A DNA stretch of 64,000 bases from positions 1,116,001-1,180,000 of the forward strand of contig NW_026570245.1 of NCBI RefSeq assembly GCF_019649055.1. Reading direction: 5' to 3'. This document shows, piece after piece, positions 39,340-51,233 of this stretch (positions are counted from its first letter, which is position 1; each line of letters opens with the position of its first letter). Position numbers and translations under genes: made by a program. A model generated the notes under the pieces. That model ran no database searches. It saw only the letters and a program-made list of their open reading frames with translations, and was not told the DNA's origin. The stretch comes from Paramacrobiotus metropolitanus. Its lineage: Eukaryota > Tardigrada > Eutardigrada > Parachela > Macrobiotidae.

Positions 39340-40476
39340 GTGGATGAACAATAAAACTGAGAAGCATCACCACAAGTATAATACCAAAACCAATAGTAAA
39401 CGGTATCCACGCTTCTCCTGATACGTTTGTTAACTTTGTTTGCATAGGTACTTCGGTTTCCAGTACTATTATGCGCAAGAGAGCCAACATACCGGAATGC
39501 ATGGTTATGAACCTGCATTACCAGACGGCTTTGGCGGGTGCACAGCGTATCGTAGCTGATAACAGTTCAATTAGTTCAATTTGTATGAGGACTGCGGAGT
39601 GTACAGTATATTGAGGACTATGATATTCCTGCATCTGCCCGATCATGTTACGCTGCCAGGTCAGGCCGCCGGCTACAACAGTACAAGCCATATCGGAAAT
39701 GGGATGAAACGATGTCACAATAATACCTAAAAGATGCGTGGTCACCACTACACTGTTTGATGTCAGCGCACACCGCCGGTGGGCGGTGGTCGGCTTATCA
39801 TTTCATCGAATACACTTTTCATACGGGATCCCTTTTCTCTTGGGACCTGGGTGTTACAAACCCATACAATCGTGTATGCGCGTATTTCACAGAGATATTT
39901 ACTATGATGATTGGCGCTTCCTATCCAACAACATTTAGCGGTGGTAATGCAAACAAAAACACCGCTCTTTTAATATTTATAGACGGGCCGGGTGACTGGC
40001 GACGTCTGGCGTCTGTAGTAAACTTTACCGGCCAACAGACAGTTTTTTTTTTCACTACACAGGGTACGCTTCACGCTACATTGCAGTCGCACCTTACGGT
40101 TAGCAATGAAATATTGAAATTGACTCGGATTTTAATTAATTCTTCATGCTCTTCGAGTAGTGACCGGTGAGCAATTTATGAAAAGTTGAAAATGCATAAT
40201 TATACGTAGATAGGGAGCAAATGGTGCAAAGATCAGAAAAACGGGAAGAAAAATTGTACTCACTAAAACCATATCGAAAACAAATACAGTATAACTATAC
40301 AGTACGAGGCTACGAGCTGATGGCGTCACGTTAGCTCCGTAGGAAAGAAGAAGAATGGTGACTCGGGATGTCACATGCGTTTGTACATTGGCATTATCGC
40401 ATATCGCGACAACATCCGGCAAGCTGGAGCAAAGGCCGAACAGGATAAGGCAACTAAGCACCAGAACATCACCCAT
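39340..40476 (-). CDS. Possible small secreted or membrane protein gene, structure uncertain
   Basis: Not recognised. The ATG at 40476 starts a clear signal peptide (MGDVLVLSCLILFGLCSSLP) in an exon ending at a strong GTGAGT donor (40264; 71 codons, phase 0). Downstream minus-strand pieces look coding: a short HEELIKIRVNFN stretch ending at a GTAAGG donor near 40100; an open stretch with two cysteines (about 39750-39910); one after a TTTTAG acceptor (about 39600-39730) with ISDMACTVVAGGLTW; and a C-terminal part ending in a hydrophobic helix about 20 residues long and a stop near 39343. I could not close all phases, so exon boundaries and even unity of the gene are unproven. A competing 137-codon plus-strand frame overlaps (39757-40170). 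Confidence 0.35.
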
Positions 40477-41441
40477 GCTACCTGTTCAGCGCTTTGGGCT
40501 TCGAAACGCTTAAACCAAACGCATCATAAGCTACCGGCCTGCTTACGGAAGTGGGTAGGAGGGTATGGCAAGAAACCGGCGAGCCACAAGCAACGGAATA
40601 TTTACGCCAGCGTATCAGCATAGAGATCCTGCGCGGGAACATAACCTCCGTTCAGGGAATAGTTTCACCGGGAGGAAATTTAGAACACTTATTATTGTAT
40701 CGCGTACGCAGCAAACAACAACAGTTTTTTCTCTCGTTCGGCATTTATTTCTGAGCATATGAAATACCAACAAAAGTCAAACAAAAAACAGGACGGTTGT
40801 ACCGAGGGTGCATCCGAAAACCTCCTCTCAATTAAATCTGGTAAGGGAGGGACGGTGGGAAGATCAAAAAGCTAACACGATTCGCTGCGGTATCAAATGT
40901 CCAAGACTAGTTGAACCTTGGCAGCGAAAACTAAAACTAAAAGAGCTGTTGAGGATAAAGCTTCCCGGGACAGCTATTTATACGGTCTCCTTCGGGGCGG
41001 TGTTACATCCCGCTTCCCCATGAAGTGACCAATGGCTAACACGCTGCCAATAATCGCACAGGTTACGCAGTAACCTTAGGCCGTTCTCTGTTCTTAGACC
41101 TCCCGAGGCTGCTTTCTGCTGATTGAGTGCTCTGCGTTGTGATGTTAATTGTTTTTCTAGAAACTGTAGTAGACAAATAAAAGATAATGTCATAATAAAC
41201 TGGAAAATACAGTACGAATGCAACTTCAGGATAAACAGTTAAGAGTTGTTCTAAAGCCACGCACAAACGAAATTAAGAAATGTACGAGTAATACTGCTAT
41301 GATGAAGCCTTCATTGTTAGTATGTAGCCCAGTATAATGGACCAAACGCCTTAACTGCTTGTTGTAGCAACGCCTCAACCAAGTTCAATGCAATGTTGAT
41401 GCCCTTTCCATTTATTGTGTGTAATTTTGTTCAGAAAGCGC
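40477..41441. other. Intergenic
   Basis: About 1 kb with only short frames on both strands and no domain. Nothing else supported. Confidence 0.45.
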
Positions 41442-42269
41442 TTATTTTTTATTTGGATCCACTCCGACCAATAGAGTTCGGTAGTCGGTGTCATCCGCTA
41501 AACCGTTGTCATCAATTTTAGCTAGTTGATCAAGACGATTTTGCTGGGATTGATTAAACAACTGATAAGGCTTGTCCAGACGGCTATAGATTTTCGCTGA
41601 ACTATCCTCGACCAACGCGATCAAACTTTTTTCGAGATCAGGAAATCCTGGCCTTCCGTCCGGTGACCCGGTCCAGCAGCCAAGCATTATGCGATAACTA
41701 CAATGAACCCATTAGGTCTAAGATGCCCGTATCAGCAACAAATTTTACAGCGTTTAATTTTACATGGACTCTGGGCACTCTGAAGGGCGCTCCATCCGAA
41801 AGCCGTTATTCAATGACGACAGAAATTCCAACAATGAAGCGATGTCGAAACTGCGAGAGTAAGGTGTTTCTCCCAAACTGAAGATTTCCCACATCAACAC
41901 ACCAAATGACCACACGTATCTGACTTCTGGTTGAATACTCATTTAATTACCGATTCCGGTGGCATCCAGCGCACGGGTAGAGCTACCTAAAATTATGATT
42001 AGTTGCCATTTTATCTCACAGGATTATTTGACATGTGCAATGCACGTACAAATATACACGTACCCGGTATTAAATCAAACAAAAAAAGCTATATTAATAA
42101 ACGAGCAGCATTGTAAACCTTAACCATTTTGAATATGTCCAGTTTATTTACATGTGCGTCAGTCACAAAATACTCCACCAGCTGCTTGGCCATTCCAAAA
42201 TCGGCAATTTTAACCACACGGTCTTGGCAAACCAGAACGTTGCGAGCCGCTAAATCTTATATATATATA

Positions 42270-42339
<70 letters not shown>

Positions 42340-45300
42340 TTAAAGGTATACTGTGCAAATGAGCTCAGCTACATCTAAAGGATGAAACTAAAAAAGCAAA
42401 GACACATAAACCATTATCAAAGAAGTGTACCTTGAAGCACGATTCCCACTAGATTGATAATGTTTAGATGCCGTCCAGCTTTTGCCATTATTTTCATTTC
42501 TTGGATTAGCTGATTCTGCTGTTGCTGATTCATTCGTTTCTTCACACTTTTGATGGCCACTGGAGTCGGCAGCAAATGACCTTGGAGACCTTTTGCATTC
42601 CCCTTCCGGACTATCCCGTATTCGCCATGCCCCAAAATTTCCCCTTGAGAAGGTCAAAATGAAGCGAATAATTTAAAAAACAATTGTTTTTTTCAAAGTC
42701 CGTAAACTACTATACATTTGTACGTCCTAATTGCGGTTCGCAGTTTAAGACTAAATGGTCGAACACGCTTTGCTAACTTCTCTCATGGCCACATTACGGT
42801 TTATAACACGTTTAAGCGAAGTGACCTGGTACTTAATTATCATGGTACCAAGTTCGTGTACATGCACGACAACTTTCACTTTCGCGCTTTTCATGAACCA
42901 CCTTTTTGAACTATTTTATGATTATGTGCAGCCAAACGATTTGCATACATTGGCCTGTTGGGCGTGAAAACTGCCATTTGAGAGATGCAGATTATTGATA
43001 TCACCTGTGGATATTGGACACTATATAACTGTAAGGCAAGCTCTGAAATGTGCACACATACCGATTTCCAAACTGGATAGTGCGATTTCCAGAGTGCCAA
43101 TATAATTACGTAGCGCTGCTGTGGTTTTGGCGTTCAAATTATTAAGCCGAAGGTCAGTATCACTGCAGTTAGGATTTTGCAGACTTACAACAACATCAGA
43201 GCGGCGCTGTTTTCGCCGCCTAAAAAACAGATAAGCGAACACGCTAACGAGAATGACAAAGACTATAGCCGAAACCGTTGACACTATTATGACGACTGGG
43301 TCTTGGTGCGGCGGATTGTCACTGAAAGTATTTGCAGTTGCCGTTGTGGACAATGGAGATGTTTGTTCCAGTAAAGTTGTTGCATCGATATCATGTGGTT
43401 GAAGCGTGCTTGCACTGCTTACAGGTATACACATCCAAGGATCAACATTTCCCTGCCTGACTATAACGTAATCGACTAGAAACTCTGCCGGAAAAATCGT
43501 ACTTTCGTCAACGCTTACTACGGATGTTCCCATGTTAATCTGCATTTGGTTATCAGGAATCATATTTGTATCGGTAGTCCAAAATATAACCTCGTCGTCG
43601 ACAATCCATACTATTGCTGTTTCGGTCCATATTAGTTTGTAGATATGGTAATCCAGTGACATGTCTACGTCTCTAAAAATGGTGCATTTATGATTGCACT
43701 TAAGGGAAAATTTTAACGGATGCTGCACGGATGTTCATATTGATTTTTATACAAGATCTAGAAGAAAGCGATATCGCCTTTACCTAAAAAATGCGAGTTG
43801 CAACAGATCGCACTGTCGAAGATATCGCAATCGTCAAATATTACCGGAACTAAAAATTAATGTTAAAATTTTATTACTTCTGGTTGTTAAATCGTTTTGT
43901 CTTGAAACTTTAAAATGCAAAATACGGTACATGGTACACCGTTATAACACAAGCCACATGGTCAACATGTACAGTACCTCCAGTGCCATTTTCCAAGACT
44001 TCTGCCATTTCTCGAGTACACAGTTGTGTAGATTGCTTTGGGAAAATCTCCTGAAGCATGCAAAGCATGGATGGAGGGCGCAAAGTTGCTGTGACAATCA
44101 CCGCTCGGCAGAGTGCAGTGAAAGTTAGTTAGATAGAGCCCACAGTTAATACCCTTCCCTTTAAGGCGTTTGGCCTTCCATTCAATTTCGTCGAACTTAA
44201 AATTGAAAAATCCCAACGAGTTTACTGATCCAGAAGTGTAACCAACCGATCCTGAGTTCGGGAGGCTCACTTCCTTATTCGCGATCAGTCGCAAGCTGCC
44301 ATTGCTTACAAAGACGTTACCCGGCAATGGATATGTTTGAGTTTCGCCTCCGATAAGGATGCCACTGGTCGCAGTGGTCGGACGCCATTTGGAAGCATCC
44401 AGTGCCTCGTCATCGAAATCATCTCGAAAAATTATAGCCGCGGCTCGAGCAAGGCGATGGTTCGCCGCCACTTTAGCGGTCGGAGCAAACTCTTCTTGTG
44501 ACACTGTTAAACAATCAATCAGGAAATTTTTTGGTGGAGAATCTGAAGATGTATCGCTGCTCTCTCGTGAGCCGACATCCGTCATGCTCATACCAATATA
44601 CATGTAGTCAAAAGGTATTTTCTTCGTGTCGTTTATCGAGAACACAGGATTTCCGTCAATATACCATACTAGCGCTGCTTTATTCCAGACAAGTGCGTAG
44701 GAATGATACTCAAGCGACATATCCGCATCTCTAAAAAAGATTGCATACTTTTATGCATTTCAGCTTTGGGCGAATCTATAGATACAAGTACTACGATTAA
44801 ATGATCTAGCTAGCTGCGTCACACACACAGTAGTTGCACTTGTACATAAAGTTAAATGTACTACGTATTGCGAATTTATTACATAGACGTCAAAACACAA
44901 GTAATAGTTTTCATGCTTCTAATCACTTAATTTTCATCTGACCGTGAAATAGCGACTTAAATACTAAAATTTGTATACAAAGGTACGCATTTTTGTTGAA
45001 TATTGCAACAGCTTTGAGTAGCAGGACACTTGGAAGATCACCATTAATAGCCAAATAGTTAGAACAGAAGTTGCATACATACCGCTTCGTTATTTTACTA
45101 GTATCGTTTCCACTATATAGCCGATGCAGTACCGACATCTTGAAGGTGTCCGGGCTTTCTCCGCTCACATCGATGACACTCACAGCGGATGACCCGCGTC
45201 CACGCATAGAGCGTCTAACGGAGACCGACACGTTGAATTTGCCAGCCACAGCACCGAGCGAATCCAGTTTCCGTTGGAAACTCGTGCTCGCCATTCTACT

Positions 45301-45608
45301 TTGCCGTATCGAAAGTGAAACTTATCTTTGGTGCTCATTAGCACGAAGGAACTGTTTGTTTTGTAAATATCAGTTTCGGGTCGATTGGTGCTTTTGCTTA
45401 AACTGAGAAAACCGTTTGCAACCGTGACTGTCCATTGCGAACCAGATTGGTTAAAATCGGGTTCTGGATTCCACTTTGACATGTTAAGCGTGTCAAATGT
45501 ATCGTGAAACACATCTTGCAGCGCCCATGTGGGACCGACAAAGCTTGAAAATGCAGTCAAATGGATAACTAGGATGGCGACTGATTGTGACTTGTGAGCA
45601 TAGCACAA
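41442..45608 (-). pseudogene. GH16-receptor tyrosine kinase copy B, multiply disrupted
   Basis: Exon remnants: 45083-about 45608, 43978-44730, 43062-43672, 42431-42643, about 42152-42256, about 41764-41986 and 41442-about 41700. The two middle exons (GH16 halves, stalk, membrane helix) are fully open. Lesions: no ATG in frame with the signal-like segment; one base lost near 45190 in GH16 module 1; the whole mid-kinase part from the hinge to the HR of HRD missing and replaced by an AT microsatellite, so DLAARNVLV follows (TA)n; an in-frame TGA at 41939-41941 after the activation loop; and two extra bases about 20 bases later that shift the [10 protein letters not shown] frame. The nucleotide-binding lobe is otherwise normal (GHGEYGIV, VAIK, QEMKIM). 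Several independent hits make this a pseudogene, at least for the kinase. Confidence 0.85.
42257..42337. repeat. (AT)n microsatellite inside the kinase remnant of copy B
   Basis: About 80 bases of nearly pure AT/TA alternation with one interruption, sitting exactly where copies A and D carry the hinge, kinase insert and alpha-E helix. Confidence 0.95.
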
Positions 45609-46123
45609 AACGGACTAATTGTAAGCCTCCGTCCGAAGATGAGTCCTCCATACCACTGCCAGGCACACTGGCCGAATATATTTGGGCGGGCGAAATTAAG
45701 ACTCGTACAGTGCAGGGAACAAATCGATTGTCGAATCTTCCCAGTCGAAGACACTGCAATGCCAACCCGATCAAGTTTAGCTGTACAGTAATTTATAAGC
45801 AACACGTAAATAATAAACTAGTGGTGGTTGTTAACCACATTCTTGCACCGAGCGCGAGCGCTGTTTTCCGGTAAATGTTCACATTCATGTTGGAGTGCAG
45901 CATATGTGTTATTCGAACTCATAACCCACAATTCATTCTAAAAATCTAACTGAAAGCATCTTTATTGAAACTAACAATCACATTTTGTGGCACCCTGCCT
46001 CAGAGCAAGCATGCTCTTGATCAGGTCGAACAATAAAAAAATACGGCTTAGGTTTATCGACAACATTCAGCGCTGCGTATTCTTCCCAATGGGCTTCGAA
46101 TTTTACCATATCACACAACCCAG
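45609..46123. other. Intergenic
   Basis: About 0.5 kb between copy B and the hypothetical gene downstream of copy C. No feature supported. Confidence 0.45.
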
Positions 46124-46924
46124 TCACATTTTGACAGCACGTTTCAATTCAAAATTAATTTTTTTATCGGCTACCACCTTCTTTTTCTCAAGTTCACTGA
46201 TCTTTGCCTTAATTGCGTTGAGATACTGAAGCTTTCGTTGCAATTTAAATTCAATTGTGGTTGAAGTGGACAGGTCCGCACGGCTTGAAGTAAGGCTCCG
46301 GCCAACGGACGTTCTAGCATACGGGAGGAGATCCTCAAACTTGTCAAGATAGCGGGGTCCTTTTTCACGCAAGCGTTTTTCTTCTTTCTCTTGAAGTGTC
46401 AACAAAAACTCGAAGCTCTCGGTATCTTTGTACAAATTCACAAGACAGCGGATCCATTCTTTAGACCATTCTTTCGTCTGTTGTACGTCGTCGACGGCAG
46501 TTGTTGGTGATTCCGTCAAAAAAAGAAAGAGCAGAGAGGAACTTCCCGGGGTTAACTTGATACTGGCGACGCAATATAACAAAAAAACTGTTTACCATCC
46601 ATCAGTTGTGCATATTGCAAAACTGCTGTAAAAGTACGGCACTAACGACAGTCCGGTATACACGAACCACGGTAAATTTCCAGAACTCACATACAACGGA
46701 GCTTCACGAAAGGCCAATACAACAGGTCTCGAGTTTGAAGTTAGTCAATGTCTAAACTTAGAAAGGCATTTTAGTCGGGGGGTTCTTCTCACCTGTCAGA
46801 AAAGTAACACCTTATCCCAACCGGCCGACATAGTCAGAAGATCCGGACGAGTGACAAACGGCGACCCCAGTTCTGATGGCAGTCGAGGTTGCAAGGTGTA
46901 GCTGGCGTACTCCACCGTATAATA
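46124..46924 (-). CDS. Hypothetical coiled-coil protein, last two exons
   Basis: Not recognised. The terminal exon (46124-46477, 117 codons plus stop) is charged and heptad-like, with QEKEEKRLREKGPRYLDKF and ISELEKKKVVADKKINFEL near the C-terminus. A preceding exon (46811-46924, 38 codons, phase 0 at both ends) contains YASYTLQPRLPSELGSPF and PDLLTMSAGWDK. Both have reasonable splice sites and protein-like composition unlike the surrounding shadow frames. The exon opening could instead lie upstream of 46477, where the frame stays open. No 5' exon or start codon was identified between 46.9 and 48.8 kb. A small cytoplasmic or cytoskeletal protein is possible; no function is assigned. Confidence 0.4.
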
Positions 46925-48818
46925 CTACGATCGCGAGATCTGCAGACTATCTGGGGATTGCCAGGATGCATGTACATTTCGTAAGTCATTCGAAAAAGAT
47001 TTCGTTGGGAATAAAAGTAAATGGTTTTTATTGAAATTCTCACCAACAAGATTTCGCAATACAAATTATAAAATCAAAAACCATGAAAATTTAAATTCAG
47101 AATTAATAACGAGTCTAACGACACCAAGAATTATTGCGCGCTTCCAGCACCATTAAAAAGCGATGTAAATCACATCCTTGTAACAGCACGTTTGCTCTGC
47201 AATACCACTCCAATGGACGTGAGAACTTGTGGAATTGGAAAAGCGTGACCCACGCTCTTCGTGGGCGACAGACAAAATTTTTCCCCTTGACGAAGGCTTA
47301 ATTGCAGCACCTCGCGCTTCGCGCTCCGTGCAAATAAAGCATTAGCAATAGCAGTGCGTCTACTGCAAGCAAGAAAAATCCCAGATGAACCTGATACAGC
47401 ATCGGTTACGCAATTTTAGAAAACTGTCCTCGTGTCATCATAGCCCACTCGACCCATTGCTGCACCCTTTTTTAATCAGAAAGAAGCTGAGCAGAAATTC
47501 GACACCCTAAAAACTGTAAGACTCGAACCCAGCGTGGGTAACAAATTTCAAGATGAATGTCACTAAATTCATTACTGTAATGTTTGTATTCGGCGTAATC
47601 TGTCGCGGATTCACCAAACTGTTAATACTGCTTACGGTGCGCACTTTTTCGTACCAATGGCGCCATATTTTGACAATCCATACAGTATATACAATAAGAT
47701 ACTTACTGCTGGACTATAGGCGTCTTCTTACTAAATTACCGACGCAGGGTGAATTGTTGGCGGCTGTTATTTTGACCAGTGTACAATGTAAGTACGTACC
47801 CGTCAATTATTCGTACTTATTATTACCCGCAAATTTATTTACACACAGCGGGAGACGCCGGGAGTATTGTACAGCACCAAAAGGGAAACGAGGAAAACGC
47901 GCGCGGTTCATTGCGCGTTCGGTAACAAATTTGCGCTGAATTTGTCTTATACGACTAATACGAGTACGAAGTACTCGTATTAGTCGTATAAGACAATTGT
48001 ATACTACACAAATTGTCTTTTCTAATAATTTGTATAAGACAATCGTATATTCGTATAAGACAGTCGTATACTACACAAATTGTCTTTTCTAATAATTTGT
48101 GTAGTACGAAGTTATACATACTTCTAGTCTGGGTCGTGCGCACTACACACATTTACTACCGCACATCTGCATCGAGCAACTACTTGCAATGAATGCAATC
48201 CAGCGTTTTAGGATAATTTCCTTTTCGAGTAACTGATGATGACATTATTATTAATTTCTTAATAAAACATTTGCAAGATTCACATACCGTATAGGCGTAC
48301 GGAAGAACGCTTGGCTGGTTTCCGCAACAAGATATTAATTCCAGTTTCTAATCTATCAATAAAAAAATTGACATCCTACGATTACAGTGTGGTGAGTGCA
48401 TGCAAAGAATATCGGGACTACTACTTCCGTTCACAGTAGCTACTAAATCTGCTGAAGAATACTAAAGCAGCACAGTTATCACAGTCCTTATTGTTAGCTG
48501 ACCTCTTCTTGCCAGAAGATAAGAAAATTTGCTTTTGCAGGTCAAATATTGATTGATTACGGATCTTTTAAGCTTTTCTTTTATTTTATAAAGCTTGCCC
48601 CTGTAGCATCAGTATGATCTTCCTAGCGTCAGCAGCACTCGTATGGAACTACATGGTTATATGTTTATTGCCGTTCTGAGTTAGCCGCTCACACCATATA
48701 AAGTGTTTATAACCTTGTTAAATTTCAGCATTGGCAAGGATCATGATGATTTTGCAGCGGGTGCAACACACCGCATTTGTTTTTACATATGAGCCTCCAC
48801 ACAGTGGCTGCTCTGAAT
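46925..48818. other. Intergenic, may hold missing 5' exons
   Basis: About 1.9 kb. A 128-codon plus-strand frame (47553-47939) begins with a signal-like stretch (MNVTKFITVMFVFGVICRG) but has no splice partner or known domain, and I treat it as unproven. The inverted-repeat cluster at 47942-48112 is listed separately. Confidence 0.4.
47942..48112. repeat. Long perfect palindrome plus inverted-repeat cluster
   Basis: A 26-base arm (47942-47967) matches its exact reverse complement at 47971-47996 with a 3-base loop. Next to it, a roughly 30-base stretch starting ACTACACAAATTGTCTTTTC occurs twice (about 48003 and 48072). The second copy is closed by AATTTGTGTAGT, making another 12-bp-arm hairpin. 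GTATAAGACA words recur in both orientations. Confidence 0.85.
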
Positions 48819-51233
48819 TCAAGAAAACTTGCTTGTACTGACAAGGATGACAAAGACACACACCGAGAATGTTGGCAACGCTATCGTTACGACAGCTGCT
48901 GGTGATAGGTTACGGCTTGCGGTGTTACCGCTTGTGGTACTTGTGGTCACATGTGCTGTCCCCAGCGAGGTCGATTTCGGCACTGATGGAAGCGTGCTTA
49001 CAGCGCTTGTAGGTCTCCATGCCGTAGCATGAATGTCTCTTTTTCTTTGCTTTACTATGACGTAATCGACAGCCATTTCGGCCGGAAAGCTACTGTTTGG
49101 GGCGCCGGTAAACGTGTTTCCAAAAGACACATCCATTGCGATCTGCATTGCGGTGTCTGGAATCACATTTTGGTTGGTTGTCCAGAAGATGGCCTCGCCG
49201 TCCATCATCCATACCAATGCTGTTTCATCCCACAACAAACTGTAAATATGGTAGTCCAGCGAAAAACTTGCGTCACTACAAAACGTCAAAGGTCAACTTC
49301 AGTATACTAATACGTAACACTCAAGTTCATCGATTGGAGGTTGGAACTATGGCATTATTACTTTGTATCTGCAGTTATCTGCGGATTACGTTGATATGCC
49401 TTGGAATTATAAAAAAGTAGTAACACGGGAAATGCACAGAACTGTGCATGGGCAGACCAGACAGCTCTTGCACTTGTTCGGGTTAAATTGATGAGATGCT
49501 ACTGTACGTAGGTTGTATGGAAAAACAGCTGGTCTGCCTTTGCGACTGCGCTCTTCAAGGCATGAATCCCATATACAAGCCCGTTTTCAAACCTGTAGAC
49601 CGCTGTAACCGGGATATTTGAAAAACGTGGGCTTGAGCCATTCAAGGTGCTTCAGCACGTCACGGCGTATTGGTCATTAACGCCACTGCGGTGTGAGGGG
49701 TGTGTGAGAGAGACAAGTATGAGATAGACTGAGTGCTCTGCGCCAATGCATCCAGTGTACAGTAGATAAAATCTAGCCTTTAACTGTGCGCTTATTCACT
49801 TCGTCGCGCTTACAGCGGTCTACAGGTTCGAAAACGGGCTTGTATGAATCCCATATGGTTTCCGTTGGCTTTCAGAAAACTTTCGTGCATTGCTGTTGGA
49901 CTATTTTTCTTCGATAATGGAAACTAAATTACGCGTATTAACTGATGGCGATCGAATTACAGTATGCGGTGGCCCCTGCCACCGCAGAACTGTAAATTCT
50001 AAAATGCGTGATGTGTTACCCGTCCATAGGTAATACGTACATGCATAAAGGTCACAAAACATTGGGGGTGTCGAAAAAGTAGAAAATTTCGTATTACCTA
50101 TCTTAAGATTTTCACGGCGCCTAATACGTTTTTATGCATACTACGGATTATTTTTGCATTTTGTTCAACCTTTGGTGCGCGATACGGTATTTTTTAAATG
50201 TACGTAGATCTGGAAAATGTGCCCTCATGACAGAACGACTGTTGATATAACAAACGTTGAACAGTAATAAATTAGAGTGAGCTTCCGTAAGGGGCACCAG
50301 TGAAACCCTGCAAACTTGTTATACAGCGCCTTGATGTCATCCGACTATGTAAAGAATGACTTCGCAACTGGTGCTTTTTCGAATCGACGGACACAACTGA
50401 AGCAATGCATTGGAAATGAATTATAGGAAGACCCTTCGTTGCGCTTCGGTCAGGTACTCTATATACATCACACCTTTGCATTACCTCCAGTGCCATTTGT
50501 GCAGTTCTTGGGCACCTTTTGGGTACAGGGAAGTGTAAAAGCCGTTAGGTAGTTCTCCTTGTCCTTGTGCAACAGCTATGGCGGGCGAATAAACATCTTC
50601 ACATCCCGTGCTGCCGCTGCCCGGCCGTGTGCAGTTGGCGAAATTTGTTAGCCACAACTGATATGAAATACCGTTGCCTTTTGGAGTTTTAGCTCTCCAT
50701 TCAACTTCACCATACTTAAAGGTGAAACCTCCGGCCGAATACACGGATCCGCTAGTGTACTGTACTGGTCCATCCTGCGTTTCCTGCACCTTACCAATCA
50801 GTCGCAGACTGCCTTTGCTAACAATGACATTGTTGTCCGGTAAATGGTGTAACTGCAGACCGCTGCTGGTAAGGATTCTACTCTTCGCTTGCCATTTAGA
50901 TTTATCTAAGGCATCGCCAGTAAAATCATCCCGGAAAACGACATCCATTTCTCGAGCAAAGCGAGGGCAATTCGGCAGTGCCGCTATCCCATCACGGTCG
51001 TTTTGTTTGTGAATTATATAGTTTTGATTCTGCTCTCGCAATCGTGTATTATCATGTTTTAAAATCCGTTTATAAGGATTAAAAGCGTCAACTGTGGACT
51101 TGTCAGGGTAAACATCGGGCAGAGTCTTTGCCGAACTAATTTTTCCAGAAGATGCCACCGAGTTGATGAACAGAAGGACGAGAAAAAATAACCCAAAACG
51201 AGCAATAATTCCATCCGAGAATACAGGGAACAT
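48819..51233 (-). CDS. Membrane-anchored single GH16-like protein lacking a kinase (copy C)
   Basis: Two exons, 50485-51233 and 48819-49275, joined in phase 2, give an intact 401-residue protein. A signal peptide is followed by a charged linker of about 70 residues and one GH16-like module. Its first half has VVFRDDFTGDALDKSKW, FKYGEVEWRAKTPKGNG and LWLTNFANC. Its second half has SLDYHIYSLLWDETALVWMM and AVDYVIVKQ. The position of the GH16 catalytic E-I-D-x-x-E motif reads SPAIAVAQGQGE, so hydrolysis is unlikely. A Thr/Ser-rich stalk and a C-terminal hydrophobic helix follow, then STSKFS and stop. The module matches the membrane-proximal module of copies B and D, but no kinase exons follow. 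It may act as a decoy or co-receptor (inference). The 1.2 kb intron (49276-50484) carries the TIR element at 49562. Confidence 0.85.
49562..49856. mobile_element. 269 bp TIR element with perfect 13 bp target duplication
   Basis: Element 49575-49843. The 34-base terminal inverted repeats start ACAAGCCCGTTTTC and end GACCGCTGTAA, with one A/G mismatch. ATGAATCCCATAT is directly repeated on both sides (49562-49574 and 49844-49856) with no mismatch. There is no internal open frame of note, so this is a non-autonomous element (MITE). TSD length is longer than the 8-11 bp usual for hAT or Mutator-like elements, so the superfamily is unclear. It lies in the intron of copy C. Confidence 0.9.

Noticed and set aside
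39757-40170. 137-codon plus-strand frame
   Set aside because: Opposite a minus-strand region with signal peptide and strong donor; no domain or plus-strand splice sites. Kept only as an alternative.
47505-47545. tRNA-like B box (GGTTCGAGTC, minus strand)
   Set aside because: No matching acceptor stem or A box; T-stem pairing is poor. At most a tRNA-derived relic.
47553-47939. 128-codon plus-strand frame with signal-like start
   Set aside because: Single exon, AT-driven hydrophobicity, no homologous feature recognised, ends in a basic low-complexity tail.
49820-49840. B-box-like GGTTCGAAAAC inside the TIR element
   Set aside because: Part of the inverted repeat and present as a mismatch in the other arm; no A box, so no evidence for a SINE.
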